Of a stretch of DNA of 64,000 nt, positions 17,051-25,053 are shown piece by piece. Within the stretch, counting starts at the first letter, position 1, and every line of letters begins with the position of its first letter. Source of the stretch: Chersky-840 sp036511675. Lineage in GTDB: Bacteria; Actinomycetota; Acidimicrobiia; Acidimicrobiales; UBA8190. The DNA lies in the NCBI GenBank assembly GCA_036511675.1, contig DATCBU010000113.1, positions 5,847-69,846 on the forward strand, in the 5' to 3' direction. The notes beneath the pieces were generated by a model. It was given only the letters and a program-made list of their open reading frames with translations, ran no database searches and was not told the DNA's origin. A program made the position numbers and the translations under genes.

Positions 17051-17263
17051 TCAGTCCCGGGCCGGCTCGTTGGGGTACACGGCCCGGCAGGCCGGGCACC
17101 ACCGCTCCACCTCGGGCATGGTCGTGGCGGGCCGGAGCCCCCCGTCCTCGCCCGTCTCCAGGTAGACCCGGTGCACGGGGGCGAAAGGCCCGCTCGCGTG
17201 GCCGCAACTTCCGCACGTCGCGCCTGGTGACGACCCATTCCTAGCCACGGGGGAACGGTACAC
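17051..17263 (-). CDS. Small zinc-ribbon protein
   Basis: A 70-residue protein with two CxxC pairs, CGSC at about residues 17-20 and CPAC near 56-59, typical of a zinc ribbon. No other domain is visible. The start could be the GTG at 17263 or one at 17248; the shorter form would leave more room for the promoter of the divergent panB gene. It precedes the SRPBCC and SDR genes with a 4-bp gap and probably leads that operon. Confidence 0.6.
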   Translation of the reverse strand: MYRSPVARNGSSPGATCGSCGHASGPFAPVHRVYLETGEDGGLRPATTMPEVERWCPACRAVYPNEPARD

Positions 17264-17330
17264 TGGGACCTACTACCCGGTCCCGACGCCGCCGGCAGCC
17301 ATCGTGCGCTGGACGGCAAGGAGGCCTCAC

Positions 17331-18167
17331 ATGCCAGCCAAGGTCACGGTCCCCGAGGTCCGTTCCCGCAAGCGGGCGCGCGGCAGCCCGGCTCTGGTCA
17401 TGCTCACCGCCTACGACACCCCCGGGGCCCGCATCGCCGATGCCGCCGGGGTGGACATGATCCTGGTGGGCGACTCCCTGGCCAACAACGTCCTGGGCCT
17501 CGAGCACACCTTCCAGGTGGACATGGGGGTCATGGCCCATCACGTCGCCGCGGTGGGGCGGGCCACGCCCCGTGCCCTGGTCATCGGGGACATGCCCTGG
17601 CTGAGCTACCACGTGTCGACCGAGGACACCATCCGCAACGCCGCGGCCCTGGTGCGCGCCGGGGCCCAGGCCGTGAAGCTGGAGGGGGGTCGGCCCCGGG
17701 TGCCCATGATCGAAGCCCTGGTCGCCACCGAGATCCCGGTCATGGGCCATCTGGGCCTCACCCCCCAGTCCGTCCACACCATGGGGGGCTACAAGGTCCA
17801 GGGCAAAGAGGCCGCCGCCGCGGACGCCCTGGTCGACGAGGCCAAGGCCATCACCGCGGCGGGATGCTTCGCCATCGTCCTGGAGGGGATGCCCGACGTG
17901 GTGGCGAATCGGATCACCGCCGAGGTGGACGTCCCCACCATCGGCATCGGAGCCGGGGCCGGCTGCGACGGCCAGGTCCTGGTCTTCCACGACCTCCTCG
18001 GCCTGGGGGTGGGCAAGGTGCCCAAGTTCGTCCGCAGGTACGCCGACCTGGCCTCTCTGGCCGTGGAGGCGGTCTCGACCTGGGCCGCCGATGTCCGGTC
18101 CGGGGCCTTTCCGTCCGACGCCGAGACCTATCACCAGCCCCCCGACCCGGGGCCCGGGGGCCCCTGA
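17331..18167 (+). CDS. panB: 3-methyl-2-oxobutanoate hydroxymethyltransferase
   Basis: Catalyses the first committed step of pantothenate synthesis, transferring a hydroxymethyl group from 5,10-methylene-tetrahydrofolate to 2-oxoisovalerate. The protein is 278 residues, the usual length. Conserved blocks include LTAYDTPGARIADAAGVD, ILVGDSLANNVLG (metal Asp in GDS), LVIGDMPWLSY, KLEGG, and GHLGLTPQS. The C-terminal VPTIGIGAGAGCDGQVLV is the family signature. The ATG at 17331 is preceded by AAGGAGG at a good distance. The rest of the pantothenate pathway is not in the window. Confidence 0.97.
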   Translation: MPAKVTVPEVRSRKRARGSPALVMLTAYDTPGARIADAAGVDMILVGDSLANNVLGLEHTFQVDMGVMAHHVAAVGRATPRALVIGDMPWLSYHVSTEDTIRNAAALVRAGAQAVKLEGGRPRVPMIEALVATEIPVMGHLGLTPQSVHTMGGYKVQGKEAAAADALVDEAKAITAAGCFAIVLEGMPDVVANRITAEVDVPTIGIGAGAGCDGQVLVFHDLLGLGVGKVPKFVRRYADLASLAVEAVSTWAADVRSGAFPSDAETYHQPPDPGPGGP

Positions 18168-18305
18168 CCCACCCGTCAGGTACCATGGCCGCTGGTCACG
18201 GACCGGGTCACCACCCGGATCGTGGCGACCGACAGCACCCTGCTCCGCCGGGGGGCGGAGCCCCGCATGCCGAGTGGCTCGGGTCCAGAGGGAGGTGAGC
18301 CGCGC

Positions 18306-18671
18306 GTGCGGCCGTACGAGACAATGATCATCTTCGACCCAGAGGTCGAAGAAGCGGCCATCCAGGGAGCCCTGGAGAGGGCGCTCGAGGTGGTGCGCAC
18401 CAACGGGGGCACGACGGGGACCGTCGACCGCTGGGGCCGTCGCACCCTGGCCTACGAGATGAACAAGAAGCGTGAGGGCTACTACGTGGTGGCAGAGTTC
18501 ACCGCCGAGCCCAAGGCGTCGGCCGAGCTCGACCGGTTCCTGGTGCTGGCCGACGAGGTCATGCGCCACAAGATCATCAGGGTCCCGGAGAAGGTCGCCG
18601 GCAGGGCACAGCCCAAGGATCGGGCCCAGGTCAAAGTGCCCACCGGGGACGCGGCCCGCAGCGCCGGCTGA
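18306..18671 (+). CDS. rpsF: 30S ribosomal protein S6
   Basis: A 121-residue S6, which binds the central domain of 16S rRNA together with S18. The sequence VRPYETMIIFDPEVEE is the characteristic first strand, and RWGRRTLAYEMNKKREGYY the central region. The GTG at 18306 is supported by GGAGGTG 9 bases upstream; the longer open frame from 18222 has no family resemblance. It starts the rpsF-ssb-rpsR-rplI-dnaB run. Confidence 0.96.
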   Translation: MRPYETMIIFDPEVEEAAIQGALERALEVVRTNGGTTGTVDRWGRRTLAYEMNKKREGYYVVAEFTAEPKASAELDRFLVLADEVMRHKIIRVPEKVAGRAQPKDRAQVKVPTGDAARSAG

Positions 18672-18695
18672 GCCGGCAGCGGAGGAGGAAGAGAC

Positions 18696-19190
18696 ATGGC
18701 GAACGGCAACAACATCACGGTCGTGGGCAACATCACCCGCGATCCCGAGCTCCGCTTCACCCCCACCGGCCAGGCCACGGCCACCTTCGGGGTGGCGGTC
18801 AACCGCCGCTGGCAGAACCGCCAGACCCAGGAATGGGAAGAGGCCACGTCCTTCTTCGACGTCGTGTGCTGGCGCGAGATGGCCGAGAACGCCTCGGAGA
18901 GCCTGGCTCGTGGCTCGCGCGTGATCGTGACCGGTCGCCTCGAGCAGCGTTCGTGGGAGACCCAGGACGGCGACAAGCGCTCCAAGGTCGAGATCGTGGC
19001 TGACGAGATCGGGCCCAGCCTGCGGTGGGCGACCGCCCAGGTGACCAAGAACGAGCGGCGCGGCCCCGGCGAGGGTGCGCCTCCCCGCAGCGGTGGCGGT
19101 GGCGGCGGTGCCGAACGGCAGCCCGCGACCCAGGCGGCCGGCGGTGGCGGTGGCGGTGCGGGCTACGGCTTCGACGAGGAACCCTTCTGA
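18696..19190 (+). CDS. ssb: Single-stranded DNA-binding protein
   Basis: A 164-residue SSB. The OB fold covers residues 1-~110 (ITVVGNITRDPELRFTPTG, then FFDVVCWREMAENASESL and RVIVTGRLEQRSWE). A Gly-rich disordered linker follows. The acidic tip ends FDEEPF, which recruits replication and repair proteins and has the hydrophobic end found in SSBs. The conserved placement between S6 and S18 genes supports co-expression with translation. A near-consensus GGAGGAAG ribosome-binding site lies ahead of the ATG. Confidence 0.97.
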   Translation: MANGNNITVVGNITRDPELRFTPTGQATATFGVAVNRRWQNRQTQEWEEATSFFDVVCWREMAENASESLARGSRVIVTGRLEQRSWETQDGDKRSKVEIVADEIGPSLRWATAQVTKNERRGPGEGAPPRSGGGGGGAERQPATQAAGGGGGGAGYGFDEEPF

Positions 19191-19193
19191 TCC

Positions 19194-19547
19194 ATGGCTC
19201 GTCGCACCGAAGGATCGACCCGTCGTCACGCCCAGTCCCCCGCTCGGCGCCTCGTGCATGTCACGGCGTCGCACACGGCGCAGAAGCCGTGCGCGCTGTG
19301 CCGGGACAAAGTGGAGTGGGTCGACTACAAGAACGTCACCCTGCTGCGCAGCTACCTGAGCGACCGGGGCAAGATCCGCGCCCGGGCGGCCACGGGGATC
19401 TGCGTCCGGCATCAGGGTGAGGTCTCGGTGGCGATCAAGACGGCACGCGAACTCGTGCTTCTGCCGCGCGGTGACATAGCGCGTCCTAAGAAGTCAACAT
19501 CGGAGCCCCTCGAGATGGCGGGCGCAACCAGGGGTGGTCGGTCATGA
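19194..19547 (+). CDS. rpsR: 30S ribosomal protein S18 (zinc-binding form)
   Basis: A 117-residue S18 with tails on both ends of the usual ~75-residue core. The core has KPCALCRDKVEWVDYKNV, LLRSYLSDRGKIRARAATG and CVRHQGEVSVAIKTARE. The CxxC plus a further Cys indicates the zinc-binding (C+) version that many Actinobacteria carry beside a zinc-free paralogue expressed under zinc limitation. Only this version is in the window. The gene lies 3 bp after ssb and overlaps rplI by 4 bp. Confidence 0.96.
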   Translation: MARRTEGSTRRHAQSPARRLVHVTASHTAQKPCALCRDKVEWVDYKNVTLLRSYLSDRGKIRARAATGICVRHQGEVSVAIKTARELVLLPRGDIARPKKSTSEPLEMAGATRGGRS

Positions 19548-19993
19548 AGGTCCTGCTTCGTAGTGACATCTCCGGTGTGGGGAAGAAGGGCGACATCGTC
19601 GAGGTGGCCAAGGGTTTCGCCCGCAACTTCCTCTTCCCGACCGGCAGTGCACTCGTGGCCACGGGTGGCGTCGAGGCGCAGGCGGCCTCGATGCGGAAGT
19701 CGCGCGCCCTGCGCGACGCCCAGGACAAGGAATCGGCACAGACCGTCGCCGGCGTGCTGAGCGCGGGGACCATCACCATCACGGCGCGCGCCGGGGCCGA
19801 GGGTCGCCTGTTCGGCTCGGTCACCACCACCGACATCGCCGAGGCCGTGGAAGCCCAGACCGGTGCGGTCCTCGACCGTCGCAAGATCGTGCTGGGCGAG
19901 CCGATCAAGTCGGTGGGCACCCATGTCGTCCCCGTCAAGCTGCACACCGACATCGACGCCGAGCTGACCGTCGAGGTCGTGGCCGGCGACTGA
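19544..19993 (+). CDS. rplI: 50S ribosomal protein L9
   Basis: A 149-residue L9. The N-terminal domain MKVLLRSDISGVGKKGDIVE and the following AKGFARNFLFPTGSALVAT are the family signature. A long helix then links to the C-terminal 23S rRNA-binding domain (LFGSVTTTDIAEAVEAQTG). The ATG overlaps the rpsR stop. A GC-rich hairpin 7 bp past its stop may end the ribosomal transcript before dnaB. Confidence 0.97.
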   Translation: MKVLLRSDISGVGKKGDIVEVAKGFARNFLFPTGSALVATGGVEAQAASMRKSRALRDAQDKESAQTVAGVLSAGTITITARAGAEGRLFGSVTTTDIAEAVEAQTGAVLDRRKIVLGEPIKSVGTHVVPVKLHTDIDAELTVEVVAGD

Positions 19994-19999
19994 CCCGTC

Positions 20000-20019
20000 C
20001 CGGCGCTCCGGGGCGCCGG
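20000..20019 (+). terminator. GC-rich hairpin after rplI
   Basis: CCGGCGC, a 6-base loop and GCGCCGG form a perfect 7-bp stem seven bases past the rplI stop. There is no T-run, so it is terminator-like or a transcript 3'-end stabiliser rather than a textbook intrinsic terminator. Confidence 0.5.
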
Positions 20020-20085
20020 TGCTGTCACACCCGTCCGCGACGCTGGGCGGGGTGCGACCTCCCGAGCAACGGCCGGGCCTGTGGG

Positions 20086-20159
20086 TTATCCCCAGCCGGT
20101 GCATCACAGGGTGCAGGTCGTCCACATGGTTGTCCACCTCAGACCGAGGGTTGTCCACC
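20086..20159 (+). promoter_or_regulatory. Cluster of four DnaA-box-like 9-mers upstream of dnaB
   Basis: In the 227-bp rplI-dnaB gap, four same-strand 9-mers resemble the DnaA box TTRTCCACA: TTATCCCCA at 20086, TCGTCCACA at 20118, TTGTCCACC at 20130 and TTGTCCACC at 20151. Each differs from the consensus by one base. A weaker TTCCCCACA lies at 20185. The surrounding sequence is less GC-rich than its neighbours. Either DnaA regulates dnaB here or this is part of a replication origin. Confidence 0.6.
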
Positions 20160-20220
20160 TTGAATTCGCAGGGTTGGCCTCTCGTTCCCCACAGGCTGCG
20201 TAGGCCAGGGTAAGAGGACC

Positions 20221-21591
20221 ATGGCCCAGCCGTACGAAGAAGCACCTGTCCGTCGACTCCACCCCGTCGGCGGGCGTGTCCCGCCCCACAACCTCGACGC
20301 CGAGGAGTCCCTGCTGGGGGCCATGCTGCTGTCACGCGATGCCATCGCGGCGGCGCTGGAGTGCTGTGTGGCCGAGGATTTCTACAAGCCGGCCCACGGG
20401 CATGTGTTCGCGGCGGTGACAGCGCTGTACACGCGCGGCGAGCCCGCCGACCCTGTCACCGTGGCCGACGAGTTGCGCCGCGCCGGGTTGCTCGACGCCG
20501 TCGGCGACGCGTCGGTGTTGATCTCCCTGCAGGTGAACACGCCGTCGACTGCCAACGCCTCGCACTACGCGCACATCGTCGAGGAACACGCGCTGCTGCG
20601 CCGGCTCATCGTGGTGTCGGGCGAGATCGCCGAGCTCGGCTTCAGCCTTCCCGACGACGTGTCGGAGGTGATCGACCGCGCCGAGGCCATGGTGTTCGAG
20701 GTGGCCCAGCGACGCGTAGTCGACACCATGGCCCCGCTGCGCGAGCTCCTGGCCGCCAGCCTCGACCACCTCGAGAACCTCTTCGAGCGGGGCGACACCA
20801 TCACCGGTGTCCCCACCGGGTACGGGGATCTTGACGAGCGCCTGGCCGGCCTGCAGAAGTCGAACCTCGTCATCGTCGGGGCCCGTCCCGCCATGGGCAA
20901 GACCAGCTTCGCCCTGGGCATCGCCCAGCACGCCGCCGTGCACGCCCGGGTCCCCGTGCTCGTGTTCAGCCTGGAGATGAGCCACCTCGAGCTCACCCAG
21001 CGGCTGCTGTGCTCCGAAGCGCACGTCGACGCCACCCGCATGCGCAACGGCCGCCTGCTCGAGTCGGACTGGCCCAAGATCTCCGACGCCATCGGACGTC
21101 TCGGCGACGCGCCCATCTACATCGACGACAACCCCAACCTCACCGTCATGGAAATCCGGGCCAAGGCCCGCCGTCTCAAGGCACGCGAGGGGCTCGGTCT
21201 CGTCGTCGTCGACTACCTCCAGCTCATGAGCGGGCACACCAAGAGCCGGGCCGAGAACCGCCAGGTCGAGGTGTCGGAGATCAGCCGTGGGTTGAAGGTC
21301 CTGGCCCGCGAGCTCGACATCCCCGTGGTGGCGCTGTCACAGCTGTCGAGAAACCTGGAGATGCGCCAGGACAAGCGCCCCGTGCTCGCCGACCTGCGTG
21401 AGTCGGGATCGATCGAGCAGGACGCGGACGTGGTGCTGTTCATCTACCGCGACGAGATCTACAACCCCGACTCGCCTGACCGCGGCACGGCCGAGATCAT
21501 CATCGCCAAGCACCGCAACGGGCCCACCGGGGTGACTCAGCTCGCCTTCGTGGACCGCTTCACCCGCTTCGCCGGCATCGCCCGGGTCTGA
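20221..21591 (+). CDS. dnaB: Replicative DNA helicase
   Basis: The hexameric replicative helicase, 456 residues and free of inteins. The N-terminal collar is seen in VPPHNLDAEESLLGAMLLS and the later PADPVTVADELRRAG. The RecA-like domain has Walker A GARPAMGKTSFALG (about residues 220-233), VFSLEMSHLEL, VVVDYLQLMSG (Walker B) and LRESGSIEQDADVVLFIYRDE. The ATG at 20221 follows a GTAAGAGGACC leader. It is not fused with another gene. Its start lies 61 bp past the last clear DnaA-like box. Confidence 0.97.
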   Translation: MAQPYEEAPVRRLHPVGGRVPPHNLDAEESLLGAMLLSRDAIAAALECCVAEDFYKPAHGHVFAAVTALYTRGEPADPVTVADELRRAGLLDAVGDASVLISLQVNTPSTANASHYAHIVEEHALLRRLIVVSGEIAELGFSLPDDVSEVIDRAEAMVFEVAQRRVVDTMAPLRELLAASLDHLENLFERGDTITGVPTGYGDLDERLAGLQKSNLVIVGARPAMGKTSFALGIAQHAAVHARVPVLVFSLEMSHLELTQRLLCSEAHVDATRMRNGRLLESDWPKISDAIGRLGDAPIYIDDNPNLTVMEIRAKARRLKAREGLGLVVVDYLQLMSGHTKSRAENRQVEVSEISRGLKVLARELDIPVVALSQLSRNLEMRQDKRPVLADLRESGSIEQDADVVLFIYRDEIYNPDSPDRGTAEIIIAKHRNGPTGVTQLAFVDRFTRFAGIARV

Positions 21592-21595
21592 GGCC

Positions 21596-23056
21596 TCAGC
21601 GCTCGGCGGGCTCCGGGGTGCTGTGCAGCGGGCTCGCCAGCGGGATCCGGACCCAGAACGTGGCACCGCTGGTGCCGTTGTCCGAGGCGGGGTCCGACAC
21701 CACACCCACGGTGCCGCCATGGGCGTGGGCGATGGCCGAGACGATGCTCAAGCCCAGTCCCACACCGCCCGTGGCGCGCGCCCGCGTCTGGTCGGCGCGG
21801 TGGAACGGCTCGAAGATGTGCGCCTGCTCGTCCAGCGCGATGCCCGGGCCACGGTCGGAGACCTCGAGACACGCCGTGGCCGTCTCGGTGCTCACGCGCA
21901 CGTCGACGGGTGAGCCCTCGGGGGTATGGGTCACGGCGTTGGACAGCAGGTTGTCGACGACTTGGCGCAGACGGTCGGCGTCACCCACCACGGCGATGGG
22001 GCCCGGGGCCTCGAGGCCGATGACGCGAGCCGGGGCGCGCAGGCGCGCCGCGTCCACCGCGGCGGTGACGATGGCGGAGAGGTCGACCTGGTCGAGTGCC
22101 ACCGGGCGCTCGCGGTCGAGGCGGGCCAGCAACAGCAGGTCGTCCACCAGCACGCTCATGCGATTGGCCTCTTCCCGGATGTGGCGCATCGACGTGGCGA
22201 GGTCCTCGGGCCGGTCACGCGCCCCGCGGTCGAAGAGCTCGGAGTAGCCGCGGATCGACGTCAACGGCGTGCGCAGCTCGTGCGAGGCGTCGGCCAGGAA
22301 CCGTCGCAGGCGTTCCTCGGATGCGGCGCGCGCCGCGAAGGCCCCCTCGATGCCCGTGAGCATGGTGTTCAGCGCGTTGCCGAGCTGGCCCACCTCGGTG
22401 CGCTCGTCGGTGGATCCCACCCGACGCGACAGGTCGCCCGCCGCGATGGCCCCGGCGGTGGCGGCCATCTCGTCGAGCGGGCGCAGGTTGCGGCGCACGA
22501 TCCACCACGCCAGCAGGGCCAGTCCCACCAGCACCCCGGCCGAGACGAGCACCTCGATGAGCAGGAGTCGGCCCAGGGTGTGGTGCAGGTCGTTGAGGGG
22601 GATGGCCACGATCCCGGTGTAGGGGACGCCGTCGATGGAGGTGGTGTCCACGTACACCCGGTAGCTGACGGTGGTGCCGGCACTGCTGCCCTGGGTGTCG
22701 AACAGGGTGGTGGCGGCCACACCCGAGGTTCCCGACGTGGGGAGCCGGGTGGGCAGGCTCGGGGCCGGCAGGGGGTCGAAGCTGGGGTTGGTGCCCCCGA
22801 TGACGGTGCCGCTCTGGTCGCGCACCTGCACCCAGGTGCCCACGGGCGGGATGACGCCGGGAGCGCGCCGGGCGCAGAACGGCTCGGTGAGACAGATGAC
22901 CGCCTGGGTGGCGGGCCCCACCTCGCTCTGGAGCTGCGAGTCGACCTGGGAGTACAGATACGACCGCAGCGACGCGTAGGTGGCCACGTCCGCTGCCACC
23001 AGGCCCACCGTCACGATGCCGACGAGGACGAGCAGCAGCCGCAGCCGCAGCGTCAC
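21596..23056 (-). CDS. Membrane sensor histidine kinase
   Basis: A 486-residue sensor kinase with two membrane helices (about residues 5-25 and 165-185), an exported sensor loop of ~140 residues containing two cysteines, a HAMP domain (RRNLRPLDEMAATAGAIAAG), a HisKA domain with phospho-acceptor His259 in DASHELRTPL, and an ATPase domain (VDNLLSNAVTHTPEG, then DRGPGIALDEQ and GVGLGLSI). The stop of the response regulator lies 3 bp upstream. The signal is unknown. It resembles mycobacterial PrrB/TcrY-type kinases in layout. Confidence 0.94.
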   Translation of the reverse strand: MTLRLRLLLVLVGIVTVGLVAADVATYASLRSYLYSQVDSQLQSEVGPATQAVICLTEPFCARRAPGVIPPVGTWVQVRDQSGTVIGGTNPSFDPLPAPSLPTRLPTSGTSGVAATTLFDTQGSSAGTTVSYRVYVDTTSIDGVPYTGIVAIPLNDLHHTLGRLLLIEVLVSAGVLVGLALLAWWIVRRNLRPLDEMAATAGAIAAGDLSRRVGSTDERTEVGQLGNALNTMLTGIEGAFAARAASEERLRRFLADASHELRTPLTSIRGYSELFDRGARDRPEDLATSMRHIREEANRMSVLVDDLLLLARLDRERPVALDQVDLSAIVTAAVDAARLRAPARVIGLEAPGPIAVVGDADRLRQVVDNLLSNAVTHTPEGSPVDVRVSTETATACLEVSDRGPGIALDEQAHIFEPFHRADQTRARATGGVGLGLSIVSAIAHAHGGTVGVVSDPASDNGTSGATFWVRIPLASPLHSTPEPAER

Positions 23057-23059
23057 GGC

Positions 23060-23755
23060 CTACTCCGGGGTGGGGCGCAGGGAGTAGCCCACGCCCCGCA
23101 CGGTGTGGATCATGCGGGGCCCCAGGGCGTCGATCTTCTTGCGCAGGTAGCTGATGTAGATCTCCACCACGTTGGCGTTGCCGTCGAAGTCGTAGTTCCA
23201 CACCCGGTCGAGGATCTGGGACTTCGACACCACCCGCCCCGTGTTGAGCATGAGGTAGTGCAGCAGTTTGAATTCCGTCGGGGTGAGCTCGATCGACGTC
23301 GACCCCCGGTGGACCTCGTGGCTCTCCTCGTCCATGCGCAGGTCGCTCACACTGAGCCGGCCGTCGTCCCCGTCGCCGCGCGCCCGGCGCAGGATGGCGC
23401 GCACCCGCACGATGAGCTCCTCCACACTGAAGGGCTTGGTCATGTAGTCGTCACCGCCCAGGGTGAAGCCCCGCAGCTTGTCGTCCAGGGTGTCGCGGGC
23501 GGTGAGGAAGAGCACGGGCAGGCGCCCCCCGATGCGGTCGCGGCCCATGCGCTCGAGGACGTCGAACCCACTGAGGTCGGGGAGCATCACGTCGAGGACC
23601 ACGAGATGGGGACGGAACTTCGTCATGGCCTCGAGGGCGTCGCGGCCCAGGTGCGACACCTCCACCTCCATGCCCTCGTAGCGCAGGGCCATGGACAGCA
23701 GGTCGGTGATGCTGGGCTCGTCGTCGACGACCAGGATGCGGGAGGGCTCGGCCAT
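23060..23755 (-). CDS. OmpR-family response regulator
   Basis: A 231-residue regulator with a receiver domain (phospho-acceptor Asp55 in VVLDVMLPD; Asp11/Asp12; Lys in TKPFSVEEL) and a C-terminal winged-helix DNA-binding domain (LTPTEFKLLHYLMLN, then RVWNYDFDGNANVVEIYISYLRKK split across residues ~190-213). I chose the ATG at 23755 over a GTG at 23764. It is transcribed ahead of the histidine kinase, forming one two-component operon. The target genes cannot be read from the window. Confidence 0.95.
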   Translation of the reverse strand: MAEPSRILVVDDEPSITDLLSMALRYEGMEVEVSHLGRDALEAMTKFRPHLVVLDVMLPDLSGFDVLERMGRDRIGGRLPVLFLTARDTLDDKLRGFTLGGDDYMTKPFSVEELIVRVRAILRRARGDGDDGRLSVSDLRMDEESHEVHRGSTSIELTPTEFKLLHYLMLNTGRVVSKSQILDRVWNYDFDGNANVVEIYISYLRKKIDALGPRMIHTVRGVGYSLRPTPE

Positions 23756-23832
23756 AGGTCGCACTCAGCTTGCGCCCTGATCCTGTGAGTTTTCTGTGGA
23801 CTCTGGCCCCGGGTGAGAGCCGGTCCGGAAGC

Positions 23833-24006
23833 TCAGAAGCCCGATGCGGCCCGGTCGGGGCGGGGCCTCGAGGGCGGCAACGCTGTTACCGTCGCCCCCG
23901 GGCCGGGGACGGCGGTGGGGGCCGGTTCAGTGGTGTGAGCCCCGTAGGCGGCCAGCGTCTCGTCGATCAGTCGGACGATCTCGTCACAGCGTTCCCCGAG
24001 CCCCAT
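23833..24006 (-). CDS. Small hypothetical protein
   Basis: A 57-residue open frame starting MGLGERCDEIVRLIDETLAA, with an amphipathic helix followed by a Pro/Ala-rich tail. The ATG at 24006 has a GGGAGGGG purine run just upstream. I recognise no family with certainty. It lies alone between the response regulator and the 24.1-24.9 kb genes, so it has its own promoter or is a by-product of GC-rich sequence. Confidence 0.45.
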   Translation of the reverse strand: MGLGERCDEIVRLIDETLAAYGAHTTEPAPTAVPGPGATVTALPPSRPRPDRAASGF

Positions 24007-24119
24007 GGATGACCCCTCCCGTCTGCCCTCACCCATCGGCCTTCACCCCGCCTCGCTGAAGGCGCTCGGGCCCCGATGTGCCTGTGCCGAAGGACATGCC
24101 CACTCCGTGTGCGGATCAA

Positions 24120-24704
24120 TCAACCACTGATGGTGGCCATGAGGGGAGGGACCGGACTCGGGTGGGGGAGCGGCACCGGGCCCCGGTGCCAACGCCCCCC
24201 TGGCACGCAGTAGTTGGCCACGTCGAAGAACCGGCGGGGCTCGCCCCGCAGGACCAGGAGCAAGTTCGTCCAGATGTCGGCGGGAGGGAGCTCGGATGAG
24301 CGCAGGGGCACCACGCACAGCACCAGGTGACCGCCGTCGAGGTCGTCGAAGCGGAGGTGGCTGACCCGGCCCAGCTCCACAATGCCGTAGGGGGTCCGGA
24401 CCGAGAACCGCCGTCGGCTCCGCCACTGTTCCCGCTGGTCGTCGTCGAGGAGCGACTCGAGGAGTCCCTCGGCCCGACGGTCGGCTTCGGCTCTCCGGCT
24501 GTCGTGGGCAGTGACGAGGCCCTGGTGGGTGAGGCGGACCAGGTGTCGGGGTCCTGCGGCGCGCGACGGTGCCGGTGTGACCCGGGGGAGGACCCGGGCA
24601 GCGGGCACCAGCAGCACACGGGCGCCGTGGTGCTCGCCGCCCACCACCTCCACCAGGGCCCCCCAGTCGGGGATGTCCTCGACGAGATGGAGCGACGGAA
24701 TCAC
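24120..24704 (-). CDS. Uncharacterised actinobacterial protein
   Basis: A 194-residue protein. Visible segments are VIPSLHLVEDIPDWGALVEVV, a polar helix (RAEADRRAEGLLESLLDDDQ), then RRFSVRTPYGIVELGRVSHL, which looks like a small beta-rich module, and PADIWTNLLLVLRGEPRRFF near the end. I recognise no family. Its GTG start at 24704 overlaps the stop of the upstream 76-residue gene (GTGA), so the two are coupled. No signal peptide or membrane helix is seen. Confidence 0.6.
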   Translation of the reverse strand: MIPSLHLVEDIPDWGALVEVVGGEHHGARVLLVPAARVLPRVTPAPSRAAGPRHLVRLTHQGLVTAHDSRRAEADRRAEGLLESLLDDDQREQWRSRRRFSVRTPYGIVELGRVSHLRFDDLDGGHLVLCVVPLRSSELPPADIWTNLLLVLRGEPRRFFDVANYCVPGGRWHRGPVPLPHPSPVPPLMATISG

Positions 24705-24931
24705 CCCCCTTGGATGGGCCGGACCCAGATGATCTCCTCGGCGGCGGGGTCGAAGCTCCGGATCCGCTCGGCTTGTTCCACCGGGGCCCCCATGGGCCGG
24801 GCGAAGGCCATCTTGGACTGTGCCGCCTCGCGCTCGAAGATCTCCTCGGCGACGCGCAACGTGGTCTCGTCGTCGAGATCCCAGGTCACGGCGGTGTCGC
24901 CGGTGTGGTCGAGAATTCGCATCGTGCCCAT
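24701..24931 (-). CDS. Small uncharacterised protein (MRILDHTGDT-type)
   Basis: A 76-residue protein beginning MGTMRILDHTGDTAVTWDLD, with a central helix (RVAEEIFEREAAQSKMAFAR) and the end PAAEEIIWVRPIQGG. Similar short proteins starting with a 'LDHTGDT' strand occur in other bacteria, often next to unknown genes, but I know no function. The ATG at 24931 has GGGAG upstream. It overlaps the next gene by 4 bp. Confidence 0.65.
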   Translation of the reverse strand: MGTMRILDHTGDTAVTWDLDDETTLRVAEEIFEREAAQSKMAFARPMGAPVEQAERIRSFDPAAEEIIWVRPIQGG

Positions 24932-25053
24932 GGGTGGCTCCCTTGTCGGTCGGTGAGGCGTGTCGGTTGGTGACGGACCAATCGAACACCTGTTCGCCGT
25001 GGAGATCAAGGGGATCTTTCAGCGGGGCGTGCGTCGTTCAGGGAGTCTGAGTC

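Noticed and set aside
18163..18180. CCTGAC/GTCAGG hairpin after panB as a terminator
   Set aside because: Only 6 bp with no T-tract; it starts inside the panB stop region, too weak to call.
20221..21591. Intein in dnaB
   Set aside because: The protein is of normal length (456 residues) and motifs are continuous.
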